NCBI RefSeq assembly: GCF_001816165.1 | Contig: NZ_MDZC01000133.1 | Coordinates: 96,517 to 160,516, forward strand | From: Hymenobacter glacialis | GTDB taxonomy: Bacteria > Bacteroidota > Bacteroidia > Cytophagales > Hymenobacteraceae | Length of the DNA: 64,000 nt | Reading direction: 5' to 3' | Shown here: piece after piece, positions 52,783-61,236 of the stretch | Layout: each line of letters opens with the position of its first letter | Numbering within the stretch: the first letter of the stretch is position 1 | Made by a program: the position numbers and the translations under genes | Notes under the pieces: model-generated | What the model saw: only the letters and a program-made list of their open reading frames with translations | Told to the model about the DNA's origin: nothing | The model's database searches: none

Positions 52783-53985
52783 CTATAGCTTCTCGTAAAT
52801 CACGGCCACGCCCTGGCCCACGCCCACGCACATCACGGCCAGGCCGTAGCGCACGCCCTCGCGGCGCTGCATCTCGTGCAGCAGCGTGGCCGTGATGCGG
52901 GCGCCCGAGCTGCCCAGCGGGTGGCCCATGGCAATGGAGCCGCCGTTCACGTTCACCTTGGCCATGTCCAGGCCCAGCTCCCGCACGCAGGCAATGCTCT
53001 GCGCCGCAAAGGCCTCGTTCAGCTCAATGAGGTCCATGTCGGCCAGGGTGAGGCCGGCGCGCTGCAGCACCTTGTGCGTGGCCGCAATCGGCCCTAGGCC
53101 CATCACCGACGGGTCGACGCCGACCACGGCCGAAGCCACCACCCGCGCCATGGGCTTGAGGTCGTAGCGGCGCAAGGCGTCCTCGCTCACCAGCAGCACG
53201 GCGGCGGCGCCGTCGTTGATGCCGGCCGAGTTGCCCGCCGTCACGGTGCCGCCCTCGGGCTGGAAGGCGGGCTTGAGGGTGGCCAGCTTTTCCAGGGAAG
53301 AAAAGCGCGGCTGCTCGTCGGTGTCAAACAGGGCCGTGTCGCCCTTGGGCCGGGGGATGAACACCGGCACGATTTCCCTGCGGAAACGGCCTTTTTCCAG
53401 CGCCCGGGCGTATTTGCGTTGGCTCTCAAAGGCGAAGAAGTCCTGCTCCTCGCGGGTTACCTGGTACTGCTTGGCCACGTTCTCGGCCGTCTGGCCCATG
53501 GCAAACGGATGGTGCAGCTTGGTGAGGCGCGGGTTGATGAAGCGCCAGCCCAGCGTGGTGTCGTGGGCCGTGAGTTCGCGGCCGAACGCCGACTCCGACT
53601 TGGCCATCACAAACGGGGCGCGGGTCATGCTCTCGGAGCCGCCGGCCAGGTACACGTCGCCCTCGCCGCACTTAATGGCGCGGGCGGCGTCCATGATGCT
53701 CTGCAGGCCGGAGGCGCACAGGCGGTTCACGGTGTTGCCGGGCACCGTGATGGGCAGGCCGGCCAGCAGCGCCGCCATGCGGGCCACGTTGCGGTTGTCT
53801 TCGCCGGCCTGGTTGGCCGCGCCCATGATGACGTCTTCTACGGCGTTTTTATCAAGGGAAGGGTTGCGGCGCATGAGCTCACGGAGCACATGAGCGGCCA
53901 GGTCATCGGGCCGGACGCTGCTGAGCGCACCGGCAAATTTTCCAATCGGGGTACGCACCGCGTCCACGACATAAGCACTTGACAT
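52783..53985 (-). CDS. Acetyl-CoA C-acyltransferase (thiolase)
   Basis: The 400-residue thiolase has the nucleophile Cys in VNRLCASGLQSIMDAARAI (about residue 90), the NGGSIAMGHPLGSSGARI segment with the catalytic His and the second Cys in GLAVMCVGVGQGVAVI near the end. The SESMTRAPFVM and NPRLTKLHHPFAMGQTAE stretches resemble beta-ketoadipyl-CoA/3-oxoadipyl thiolase (PcaF/PaaJ) as well as fatty-acid thiolases, so the pathway is open. The ATG at 53985 is preferred over 53997. No beta-oxidation partner is adjacent. Confidence 0.92.
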   Translation of the reverse strand: MSSAYVVDAVRTPIGKFAGALSSVRPDDLAAHVLRELMRRNPSLDKNAVEDVIMGAANQAGEDNRNVARMAALLAGLPITVPGNTVNRLCASGLQSIMDAARAIKCGEGDVYLAGGSESMTRAPFVMAKSESAFGRELTAHDTTLGWRFINPRLTKLHHPFAMGQTAENVAKQYQVTREEQDFFAFESQRKYARALEKGRFRREIVPVFIPRPKGDTALFDTDEQPRFSSLEKLATLKPAFQPEGGTVTAGNSAGINDGAAAVLLVSEDALRRYDLKPMARVVASAVVGVDPSVMGLGPIAATHKVLQRAGLTLADMDLIELNEAFAAQSIACVRELGLDMAKVNVNGGSIAMGHPLGSSGARITATLLHEMQRREGVRYGLAVMCVGVGQGVAVIYEKL

Positions 53986-54022
53986 TCGAAATAGCAATTG
54001 CGGCGCAAGCGCCGGATGGGAC

Positions 54023-54030
54023 TAAATTTG
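54023..54030 (+). promoter_or_regulatory. Promoter, -7 box TAAATTTG with -33 TTG
   Basis: An exact TAnnTTTG box with TTG at 53998-54000, 22 bases upstream. It would start transcription about 40 bases before the DUF4293 gene. Confidence 0.65.
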
Positions 54031-54074
54031 TGGCCCCGGCACAAATCCGGGGGTAATTTTTACTACCTGCAAAG

Positions 54075-54548
54075 ATGATACAAAGAATCCAAAGCGTGTT
54101 TTTGCTGTTGCTGGCGCTGGCCATGCTCAGCGTGTTAGCGTTGCCCCTGTGGCACAAAGCAGACGGCCTCACGGGCCAGGAGCTCACCCTCACCGCCTTC
54201 GGGTTCCAGGCGGGGGGCAAGCCACTGGCCTTGCCTACGGGTCCGGCCTGGATTATCGGCGTACTGGCCATTGCCTCTGCTGCGGTGGCGGTTTTTGAGA
54301 TTTTCCAGTTTCGCAACCGCGCCAAGCAGCTCCTGCTCGGCTCGGTAAACCTGCTGCTCATCGTGGCCACGCTGGGCGCCGCCTTCTACTTCTCCAACCA
54401 GGGCGAGCAGCACCTCAACGTGAAACTGCAAGGCAAGGAGCTGGCCGGCTTCTACCTGCCCACGCTGGCCCTGCTGCTCAACCTGCTGGCCAACCGCTTC
54501 ATCCGCCGCGACGAGCAGCTGGTGCGCAGCGCCGACCGCCTGCGGTAG
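54075..54548 (+). CDS. DUF4293 family membrane protein
   Basis: The 157-residue protein has four membrane helices (roughly residues 6-24, 55-75, 86-104, 132-150). The opening MIQRIQSVFLLLLALAMLS and QFRNRAKQLLLGSVNLLLI are typical of DUF4293, a Bacteroidota inner-membrane family of unknown function. It is divergent from the thiolase and ends at a strong terminator. Confidence 0.9.
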   Translation: MIQRIQSVFLLLLALAMLSVLALPLWHKADGLTGQELTLTAFGFQAGGKPLALPTGPAWIIGVLAIASAAVAVFEIFQFRNRAKQLLLGSVNLLLIVATLGAAFYFSNQGEQHLNVKLQGKELAGFYLPTLALLLNLLANRFIRRDEQLVRSADRLR

Positions 54549-54579
54549 CCTTCGGCTGCCGGGCAGCCCTCTTATTTCA

Positions 54580-54621
54580 ACGCACAAGAGCGCCGTGATA
54601 TTCACGGCGGCTCTTGTGCGT
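54580..54621. terminator. Strong hairpin between convergent DUF4293 and DUF4476 genes
   Basis: ACGCACAAGAGCGCCGTGA pairs with TCACGGCGGCTCTTGTGCGT with one bulge. It lies between the two convergent stop codons. Confidence 0.85.
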
Positions 54622-54633
54622 CAACTTTTCTGG

Positions 54634-55470
54634 CTACCGACGTTGCTGGCTACTCACGGCCTGCTGCACTTCCTGCACGCTGGCATCAAAATCAAAGGAG
54701 TCGTACACGCGGTAGAAATTTTGCGGGTCGGCCACGCGGGAGTAGGCAAAGGTGGCCAGTTCCACTCGGGACGACTCAAAGCTCAGACTGCGCAGCAGCC
54801 GCTTCAAATCATCGGCCTGAATGCTGCTTTGGCCCAGTGCTTCCCTGGCAATGTTCAGCTTGCTTGCTTCGGAAGGGCGCTGCTGTAGGGTTTGCATCAG
54901 AGCGTCCACGTCTTGCGGGGCCATGATGCGGTAGCTTCCTGCCGCTGGGGTGGGGGCGTAGCGTGGGTCGTTGTTATCGTAGTCGCTGCTCTGGTTGCCG
55001 CGGCTGTAGGGGTAGGAGGAGCCGGGAGCAGTCTGGCCGTAGGGCGTGGGGCTGTTGTAATGGCCGGGGCCATAGCCGTCGTTGTAGCCGCTGCGGTAGC
55101 CCCCGTGGCCGGGTACGTAGAGTGCCACGGCACCTACCTGCTGCAAGCCGAGTGGCCGGCCGGGGCGGGCAATGAGCACAAAGGTGGTTTCGAGGCCGGG
55201 CTCCAGCCACACGCGGCTGCGGAAGCGCACGGCCCCCCCGCGGGCGGTAGGTACCGTAAAATCGGCCCAGTGGGCGCCGGGCGCCAGCCGGTCTACGTGC
55301 ACCTGCCGGGATACGCCCCGGGTGAGCGGGCGGCCATCGAGAACCAGCCCAAAGGGCACGCCCCCGCGCTCGGAGGCAAAGGTGACGTTGGCGGGCGGCA
55401 CCGGGTAGGCCAGGGCCGGGGCGATGGCTGCCAACAGGCCCGCCAAGGCAAGGAGTAAAGTCTTTTTCAT
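54634..55470 (-). CDS. DUF4476 domain secreted protein
   Basis: The 278-residue protein begins with a signal peptide (MKKTLLLALAGLLAAIAPALA) followed by a beta-rich domain, a Gly/Tyr/Pro/Ser-rich low-complexity linker (about residues 135-190, GYRSGYNDGYGPGHYN) and a C-terminal DUF4476 helical domain with LLRSLSFESSRVELATFAYSRVADPQNFYRVYD (positions about 225-258). The function of DUF4476 is not known. It should be periplasmic or surface-associated. Confidence 0.88.
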   Translation of the reverse strand: MKKTLLLALAGLLAAIAPALAYPVPPANVTFASERGGVPFGLVLDGRPLTRGVSRQVHVDRLAPGAHWADFTVPTARGGAVRFRSRVWLEPGLETTFVLIARPGRPLGLQQVGAVALYVPGHGGYRSGYNDGYGPGHYNSPTPYGQTAPGSSYPYSRGNQSSDYDNNDPRYAPTPAAGSYRIMAPQDVDALMQTLQQRPSEASKLNIAREALGQSSIQADDLKRLLRSLSFESSRVELATFAYSRVADPQNFYRVYDSFDFDASVQEVQQAVSSQQRR

Positions 55471-55617
55471 GACGCCAAAGGAAATGGCCCACCGTATAGC
55501 CGGCTGGTATTGCCCTGATTCCAAAAGCTATGCCACGTTTCGCCCGCAAATAAGACTGACCCGGCAAAATTCGCCAACTATGTTTTGAACAGGCGCGCAT
55601 ACGTAGTCGAACACACT

Positions 55618-55727
55618 AGAATGGTCATGCCGAGCGCAGCCGAGGCATCTCGCGTGTGGTAGTAATCCAATCGTGAGGATTAGTTACAGCACGCGAGATG
55701 CTTCGGCTGCGCTCAGCATGACGTTCT
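55618..55727. repeat. Interspersed hairpin repeat, copy 4
   Basis: Arms 55618-55656 and 55690-55727 (right arm ends GCTCAGCATGACGTTCT) pair with a few mismatches. The centre AGTAATCCAATCG with AGGATTAGTTAC is close to that of copy 1 at 14830. It stands between the PorE-like gene stop and the upstream region of the DUF4476 gene. Confidence 0.88.
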
Positions 55728-55752
55728 AAATTCAGTGCGCTTGCTTTTGCGG

Positions 55753-57675
55753 TTATTTGGCCACGCGCGTCACCTTAAACTCGGTGCGGCGGTTGCGCTG
55801 GTATTCTTCCTCCGACTTGGGCGCGGCTACAATGGGGCGGCTTTCGCCGTAGCCGCGGGCCGTGATGCGGGCCTTGTCGATGCCCTTGCTCACGATGTAG
55901 TCCACGGCGGCCTGGGCGCGCTGCTGCGAGAGCTTCTGGTTGTAGGAATCCTTGCCGCGCTGGTCGGTGTGCGAGCTCAGCTCGATGGAGATTTTGGGGT
56001 TATCCACCAGTGTTTGCACCAGCGTGTCGAGGCGAATGGCGGCGTCGGGGCGAATGTTGAACTTGTCGTAGTCGTAGAAAATGTCTTTGACTTCGATGGC
56101 CCGGGCCAGAATGATTTTGTTCAGCGTGAGCGTTACCGGCAGCCGAATGTCGTTCATCGGATTGGGCAGCTGGTCCTGGCTGGGCTTGCGGCCCACGGTG
56201 CTCAGGGAGGTGCGGGCGGCAAAGTCGCCGGGCCGCTCGGCCAGCACGGTGTAGCTCGTCACCGAGTCCAGCGGCGAGCTGAACTTGCCATCCGGACCGC
56301 TGGTAAAGGTCTGGCGCTGGCCGGTATTGCTGATGAGCGTGACCTGGGCCCCGGCAATGGGCAGCGTGGTTTTGGTGTTGTCGTCGCGCTCCAGCACCGT
56401 GCCGTCCACGTAGAACGTGACCAGCTTCGGTGCTTTTTTCTTGAATGTGTAGAAGTCATCGGAACCCTTGCCACCGTCGCGGTTTGAGCTAAAGAGGCCC
56501 ATGTCGGCTCCCATGGGCACCGGGGCAAAGTCGTCGGCAATGCTGTTCACGTCGGCGCCCAGGTTCACGGCCTGGCCGCCCTGCATCATAAACAGGTCGA
56601 GCTTGCCCACGCCGGGGCGTCCGTCCGAAGCAAAGTACAGCGTGCCATCGGGGGCCACGCCGGGAAAGTTCTCGTTGCCGGCCGTGTTGATGGTTTCGCC
56701 CAGGTTTTCGGCCGGCGAGAAGCGGCCGTTGGGGCCCAGCGTTGCCTTATACAGGTCGTTGCCGCCTTGCCCGCCCTTTCGGCCTGAGGCGAAGTAGAGC
56801 GTGGTGCCATCGGGGGCAAAAGCCGGCGAGAAGTCGTCGGCAGTCCGGTCGTTGATGTTGGCCAGCACGGGCTCGCTCCATTCGCCGCCTTTGTTATAGG
56901 AAATCCAGAGGTCCACGCTCAGGTAGCCTTTCTTGCTGCCGTCGTTCGAGCGGGCAAACACCATGGTTTTGCCGTCGGGGGTGTAGGTGGCGCTGGCCTC
57001 GTGCTTGTTCTCGGAGTTGAAGGGGCCTTCCAGCTTGCGGGCGGTGCCACCGGTCATGGTCGCCGCGTCGTCGAACTTGATGGCGTACAGGTCGTTGAAG
57101 TTCTCGCCGTTGCCCAGGTACTTCTTGCCGTCGCGGCCGGAGGTAAACACCAGGTCGCCGGTGCTGGCCAGCATGGAGCCGCCAAAGTCCGACGCCGGGG
57201 AGTTCAGCGCATCCACGGGCAGCACGTCGTACTTGTTTTTGATGGCCGCTACGGCCTTGCTCTCCGTGGCATTTTTGGCGTCGCTTTCGGCGCGGGCGGC
57301 CAGGGTGCGGTTGCTGCCGCTGGCGGCGTAGGTCGTGAACTGCGCGGCGGCTTCGTCGTACTTGCCGTTGGCGCGCAGGGCCTCGGCGTAGCGGTAGCCG
57401 GCGTCGGCGTTTTTCACATTGCCATCCAGCGCCGCTTTGTAAAATGACTCGGCCTGCTCTACGCGGTTGGAAAGGCGGTAGGCCTCGCCGATGCGGAAGT
57501 TGGAAATTGCCACGTTCTTGCCTTTAGCCGCATCCGCTTTATACAAGGGAATGGCCAACTCGTACTGGCCGCGCGCAAATTGCTTGTCGCCTTTGCTCAT
57601 GCTGCCCGTGGTGGCGCAACCGCCAAGCAAGACGGTTGCGCCGGCCGCGACACAGACGAATAATAGGTTCCTCAT
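55753..57675 (-). CDS. OmpA-family lipoprotein with TPR and PD40 propeller (PorE-like)
   Basis: The 640-residue protein is a lipoprotein (VLLGGC) with a TPR-like region (about residues 25-120), a WD40/PD40 beta-propeller (about 140-420, with LVFTSGRDGKKY, FSPAFAPDGTTLYFASGRKG and APDGTLYFASDGRPG), a carboxypeptidase-regulatory-like domain (IAGAQVTLISNTGQ) and a C-terminal OmpA peptidoglycan-binding domain (IELSSHTDQRGKDSYNQKLS, then SQQRAQAAVDYI). This order is that of PorE, which anchors the type IX secretion machine to peptidoglycan. Bacteroidota have several paralogues, so the T9SS link is probable but not proven. The start is the ATG at 57675. Confidence 0.88.
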   Translation of the reverse strand: MRNLLFVCVAAGATVLLGGCATTGSMSKGDKQFARGQYELAIPLYKADAAKGKNVAISNFRIGEAYRLSNRVEQAESFYKAALDGNVKNADAGYRYAEALRANGKYDEAAAQFTTYAASGSNRTLAARAESDAKNATESKAVAAIKNKYDVLPVDALNSPASDFGGSMLASTGDLVFTSGRDGKKYLGNGENFNDLYAIKFDDAATMTGGTARKLEGPFNSENKHEASATYTPDGKTMVFARSNDGSKKGYLSVDLWISYNKGGEWSEPVLANINDRTADDFSPAFAPDGTTLYFASGRKGGQGGNDLYKATLGPNGRFSPAENLGETINTAGNENFPGVAPDGTLYFASDGRPGVGKLDLFMMQGGQAVNLGADVNSIADDFAPVPMGADMGLFSSNRDGGKGSDDFYTFKKKAPKLVTFYVDGTVLERDDNTKTTLPIAGAQVTLISNTGQRQTFTSGPDGKFSSPLDSVTSYTVLAERPGDFAARTSLSTVGRKPSQDQLPNPMNDIRLPVTLTLNKIILARAIEVKDIFYDYDKFNIRPDAAIRLDTLVQTLVDNPKISIELSSHTDQRGKDSYNQKLSQQRAQAAVDYIVSKGIDKARITARGYGESRPIVAAPKSEEEYQRNRRTEFKVTRVAK

Positions 57676-57782
57676 GAATTGGAAAGTAGGAAAGGGACGG
57701 GTAGCAGAGAGCATTCCCGTTAGGGCAATTTTTAGGATAGCAATAATACTACGTAGCCGTAGGATTTACGCAGCCGCAGGCG

Positions 57783-58295
57783 CTAAGCCAGGTGCTGGCT
57801 TCTTTCTTCCTGCCCAAAGTAGCGCGCCAGCCAGGTTTCGCCCGCCGGGCGTGGCCAGGCGGTATCCAGCTCACCCTTAGTAGCTAAGGTGTTGTCGAAG
57901 TAGAAAGTGTCGGGGGCCAGGGTGCCGTCTGCCACGGCTGCTTTGAGCTCGTTGCGCTTCAGCAGTTGCACCACACCACCTTGCAGAAGTGCCAGCCGGG
58001 ACTTGTCTAACAGCTCCACGCCGAGCAGTTGTTCCAGCTGCGCCACAAACCGCACCGAGGCATCAATGGAGCAGCCGCTGGCGCCGGCTACGCCCTCATC
58101 AAGCCCCACCACCAGGAACTGCTGGTGCAGGAACGTGGCCGAAGCGTGGAGGGCATTGCCGTGGCTGGTCCACTCCGCGGCAAAACGGGCCAGGGTGGGC
58201 AGTACGCCCATTATTTCCGGGCTGGTGAGCGGGCGGTTGGCCTGGTATATCCACACCCGGGCGCTGGGCGGCAGCTGGTCGAAGGAAACGTACAT
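57783..58295 (-). CDS. Conserved Bacteroidota protein (often misnamed ABC transporter ATPase)
   Basis: The 170-residue protein begins MYVSFDQLPPSARVWIYQAN and contains LHASATFLHQQFLVVGLDEG, GCSIDASVRFVAQLEQLLGV and TFYFDNTLATKGELDTAW. Homologues across Bacteroidota are commonly labelled ABC transporter ATPase, but no Walker A, signature or Walker B motif is present, so that name is wrong. It is cytosolic with no membrane segment. Function unknown. The upstream region is an ATCCGTG hairpin repeat that begins at its ATG. Confidence 0.8.
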   Translation of the reverse strand: MYVSFDQLPPSARVWIYQANRPLTSPEIMGVLPTLARFAAEWTSHGNALHASATFLHQQFLVVGLDEGVAGASGCSIDASVRFVAQLEQLLGVELLDKSRLALLQGGVVQLLKRNELKAAVADGTLAPDTFYFDNTLATKGELDTAWPRPAGETWLARYFGQEERSQHLA

Positions 58296-58525
58296 AGAAC
58301 ACGGATTAGCGCGGGTTTAAACGGATTCCACGGATTTTGTGGACGACACGTAGCGGAGTGCCTTAACAGAAATAACAGGAATTTATTCTCAAAGCAGCGG
58401 CTTTTGCCACGAAGCTGTTCCGGACACCAGCTACCTATCACTGGCTCATGACTCCTTGAGCGTTCCGGCCGAAGCCGCCCACAAAATCCGTGAAATCCGT
58501 TTAAATCCGCGCTAATCCGTGTTCT
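58296..58525. repeat. Long inverted repeat of ATCCGTG type
   Basis: The left arm (58296-58345, AGAACACGGATTAGCGCGGG at its start) and right arm (58476-58525) are near-complementary over 50 bases, enclosing about 130 bases without a gene. The right arm ends at the stop codon of the Fe-S protein and the left arm starts at the ATG of the gene on the other side. A half copy lies at 35176-35226. Confidence 0.88.
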
Positions 58526-59427
58526 TAGGCGTTGATGCCTTCGGCCGAGGCTATCAGCTCGGCCAGGTCGAAGACCTGCACTTTGCTTTCCTGCTCCTTG
58601 TTTTTCACGCCGTCGCTCATCATGGTCATGCAGAAGGGGCAGCTCACGGCAATGATGCTGCCTTGCAGGTCGTGGGCATCGGGGGTGCTGGTTTCCGTCT
58701 CCACGCCGCCCAGGTTCGCCAGGGCTTCGGCCTTGCCGGCCAGCGTGGCCAAGGCTTCCTCGGTGCGCTCGATGTTGATTTCCTTCTTCCCCGGCTCGGC
58801 TTCCTTCCACATCTGGGCACCGCCGGCGCCGCAGCACAGGCCGTTGGCGCGGCTGCGCTTCATCTCCACCAGGTCGGCGTCGAGGGCGGCCAGCACGTCG
58901 CGCGGGGCTTCGTAAATGTTGTTGGAGCGGCCCAGGTAGCAGGAGTCGTGGAAGGTGATGCGGCGGCCTTTGAAGCTTTCGCCCCCGGTCACGCCCACCT
59001 TGCCGTCGTTGATGAGCTGCTGCAGGTAAGTGCTGTGGTGAATCACCTCATAATCACCGCCCAACGCCGGGTATTCGTTCTTAATGGTGTTGAAGCAGTG
59101 CGGGCAGGCCGTCACTATTTTCTTGATGCCGTAGCCGTTCAGGGTCGTGATGTTGGTCATGGCCTGCATCTGAAACAGAAACTCGTTGCCGGCGCGCTTG
59201 GCGGGGTCGCCGGTGCAGCTTTCTTCCAGGCCCAGCACGGCGTACTTGGTGCCCACGTGCTCCAGGATGCGCACAAAGGCACGGGTCACGCGCTTGTACC
59301 GGTCATCAAAAGCGCCGGCGCAGCCCACCCAAAACAGAATTTCGGGCGACTCGTTGCGGGCCGCCAAATCGGCCATGACGGGAACGTTGATTTGCTTTTT
59401 GGTGGCTTCGGGAGTGTTTGGGGACAT
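58525..59427 (-). CDS. Fe-S oxidoreductase subunit, HdrB-like (CCG domain)
   Basis: From the ATG at 59427 the 300-residue protein contains two Cys-rich (CCG) domains: ILFWVGCAGAFDD with EESCTGDP and TACPHCFNTI in the first, and HDSCYLGR, GLCCGAGGAQMW and SCPFCMTMM in the second. CCG domains bind noncubane 4Fe-4S clusters in heterodisulfide reductase HdrB, GlpC, LutA and related enzymes. With the HdrC-like membrane protein upstream it likely forms a membrane-bound electron-transfer complex; the donor and acceptor are unknown. The gap to the upstream gene is filled by a hairpin repeat. Confidence 0.9.
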   Translation of the reverse strand: MSPNTPEATKKQINVPVMADLAARNESPEILFWVGCAGAFDDRYKRVTRAFVRILEHVGTKYAVLGLEESCTGDPAKRAGNEFLFQMQAMTNITTLNGYGIKKIVTACPHCFNTIKNEYPALGGDYEVIHHSTYLQQLINDGKVGVTGGESFKGRRITFHDSCYLGRSNNIYEAPRDVLAALDADLVEMKRSRANGLCCGAGGAQMWKEAEPGKKEINIERTEEALATLAGKAEALANLGGVETETSTPDAHDLQGSIIAVSCPFCMTMMSDGVKNKEQESKVQVFDLAELIASAEGINA

Positions 59428-59448
59428 AGAGAAAATGGACAACACAAC

Positions 59449-59553
59449 TGTCATCCTGAGCGCAGCGAAGGACCTTATCACGTCCGAGCCGCAGTGAATT
59501 AGTTATTCTGACGAAAGTAGCGGCGATAAGATGCTTCCTGCGTCAGCATGACA
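59449..59553. repeat. Interspersed hairpin repeat, copy 5 (decayed)
   Basis: The left arm starts CTGTCATCCTGAGCGCAGCG and the right arm ends with GCGTCAGCATGACA. The arms pair with several mismatches. It lies between the HdrC-like and HdrB-like genes, and could reduce read-through between them. Confidence 0.75.
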
Positions 59554-59559
59554 AACGAT

Positions 59560-60951
59560 TTACGCGACTACCGTAGCTGCTTGCTTATCAGTCGCAAACA
59601 AGTCATCGGCCCAGTTGAACCGGTCGGAGGGCGAGAAGGCCCACGGCGCGCCGTTGTTTTCAATGTTCGAGAACATGACGTTCAGGGCGTTCGGCGCGGC
59701 CGACTCTTCCAGCACCAGGAAGCGGCGCATCTCAATGATGCTTTCCAGGGGGTTGATGTTTACGGGGCAGCTTTCCACGCAGGCGTTGCAGGTGGTGCAG
59801 GCCCAGAGCTCCTCGGGCGTCACTTTGCCGCGCAGCAGGGTGGCGTTAGCCAGGTCGGTGATGGGCTCGTGCTTGGCTTCGGCGCCGTACACGTTGGGGC
59901 GGAAGATGAGCGGCGACTCGTACTTCTCCTCCATCCGGTCACGGGTGTCCATGATGATTTTGCGCGGCGAAAGCAGCTTGCCCGTCAGGTTGGCGGGGCA
60001 CACCGAGGTGCAGCGGCCACACTCCGTGCAGGAGTAGGCATTCAGCAGGCTGGTCCAGGGCAGGTCTTCCACGTCTTTGGCGCCGAAGGACGTGGGCGCC
60101 AGGGCCGAGCCATCGGGGGCCGTCGGGGCCGGGGGCACCACGTAGCTCGGGTCCATCATGGCCTTCACCTCGTGGGTAATGCTCTCCACGTTGCTGAACT
60201 GGCCCTGCGGCACCAGCCGCGAAAACCACACGTTGGGGAACGTGATGATGATGTGGAAGTGCTTGGAGCTGGGCAGGTAGTTGAGAAACACCAGAATGCC
60301 CACGATATGCGCCCACCAGCCCACGCGCTCCAGTATCTCCAAAGCGCTTACGCTATCTGGAAATAGGCCCGTGAGCAGGCTGCTGATGGGAAAAGTGCCC
60401 GGCAGGTCTTTACTTGCCAACTGGTGCAACTTGAGGTCGGCGGTGTTCATCGTGAACAGGGCGGCCATCAAAATTACCTCCACATAAAGGATAATGTTGG
60501 CGTCGAGCTTGGGCCAGGCGCGCAGCTCCACGCCGGTGAAGCGGCGCACGGGCGCCGAGCTATTGCGGCGCCACCAGAAGGCGATAACCGCCAGAATCAC
60601 CAGCGCGCCCAGGATTTCATTGGTGGCCATGAGCACGTCGTACACCGGCCCGAGGAAGCTAAGGAAACGGTGTGTGCCGAAGAGGCCGTCCACCACAATT
60701 TCCAGCACCTCCACGTTAATCACCAGAAAGCCCACGTACACAATGAGGTGGAGCAGGGCGGGCGTGAGGCGCTTGAACATTTTTTGCTGGCCAAAGGCTA
60801 CCAGCAGGGTCTTTTTAAACCGCTCGGCGGCGTTGCCGCTCATGTCGCGGTCGCGACCCACGAGGATGTTGGCGCGGACTTTCCGGACCTGCCACGCGAA
60901 AAGACCAAAGGCCGCTACCAGGAGCAGCAGGAAAATGATGGATTGCAACAT
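59560..60951 (-). CDS. Membrane Fe-S protein, HdrC-like with integral membrane domain
   Basis: The 463-residue protein has about five membrane helices (near residues 4-20, 62-82, 108-126, 150-168, 207-223) and two 4Fe-4S clusters in the C-terminal soluble part: Cys308, 311, 314, 318 (CTECGRCTSVCP) and Cys385, 388, 391, 395 (CTTCNACVESCP). The membrane part may bind heme or quinone, as in DsrM/HdrE-like proteins, but ligand residues are not assigned. Together with the following HdrB-like protein it resembles respiratory Fe-S oxidoreductase pairs common in Bacteroidota. The ATG at 60951 is preceded by TACCTTTA, one base off the -7 consensus. Confidence 0.9.
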   Translation of the reverse strand: MLQSIIFLLLLVAAFGLFAWQVRKVRANILVGRDRDMSGNAAERFKKTLLVAFGQQKMFKRLTPALLHLIVYVGFLVINVEVLEIVVDGLFGTHRFLSFLGPVYDVLMATNEILGALVILAVIAFWWRRNSSAPVRRFTGVELRAWPKLDANIILYVEVILMAALFTMNTADLKLHQLASKDLPGTFPISSLLTGLFPDSVSALEILERVGWWAHIVGILVFLNYLPSSKHFHIIITFPNVWFSRLVPQGQFSNVESITHEVKAMMDPSYVVPPAPTAPDGSALAPTSFGAKDVEDLPWTSLLNAYSCTECGRCTSVCPANLTGKLLSPRKIIMDTRDRMEEKYESPLIFRPNVYGAEAKHEPITDLANATLLRGKVTPEELWACTTCNACVESCPVNINPLESIIEMRRFLVLEESAAPNALNVMFSNIENNGAPWAFSPSDRFNWADDLFATDKQAATVVA

Positions 60952-61081
60952 GCAGTAAAGGTAAGGAAGTGGAAACGTTTGCGGCTGCAATATAGTCGGC
61001 ATGCCGAATACTTTTTTTGAATGAATTGACTTTAGTTACTACTTTTTTTACTCAACTCCTTGCGTCGTTGTTTTGGCTTCG

Positions 61082-61089
61082 TACCTTTG
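61082..61089 (+). promoter_or_regulatory. Promoter of tRNA-Phe, -7 box TACCTTTG with -33 TTG
   Basis: An exact TAnnTTTG box and a TTG at 61060-61062 separated by 19 bases form a textbook Bacteroidota promoter 35 bases before the tRNA. Confidence 0.78.
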
Positions 61090-61123
61090 CGGTCCCCAAA
61101 GCGGGTTTCTGCTACGGGGAAAC

Positions 61124-61196
<73 letters not shown>

Positions 61197-61197
61197 C

Positions 61198-61236
61198 AAA
61201 AAAAGGCCCTTAGCGCACTGCTAAGGGCCTTTTTTT
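61198..61236 (+). terminator. Rho-independent terminator after tRNA-Phe
   Basis: A 17-base stem (AAAAAAAGGCCCTTAGC with GCTAAGGGCCTTTTTTT) and loop GCACT ending in seven T. Confidence 0.95.

Noticed and set aside
57783..58295. ABC transporter ATPase at 57783-58295, the name usual for its homologues
   Set aside because: None of the ATPase motifs is present in the 170 residues.
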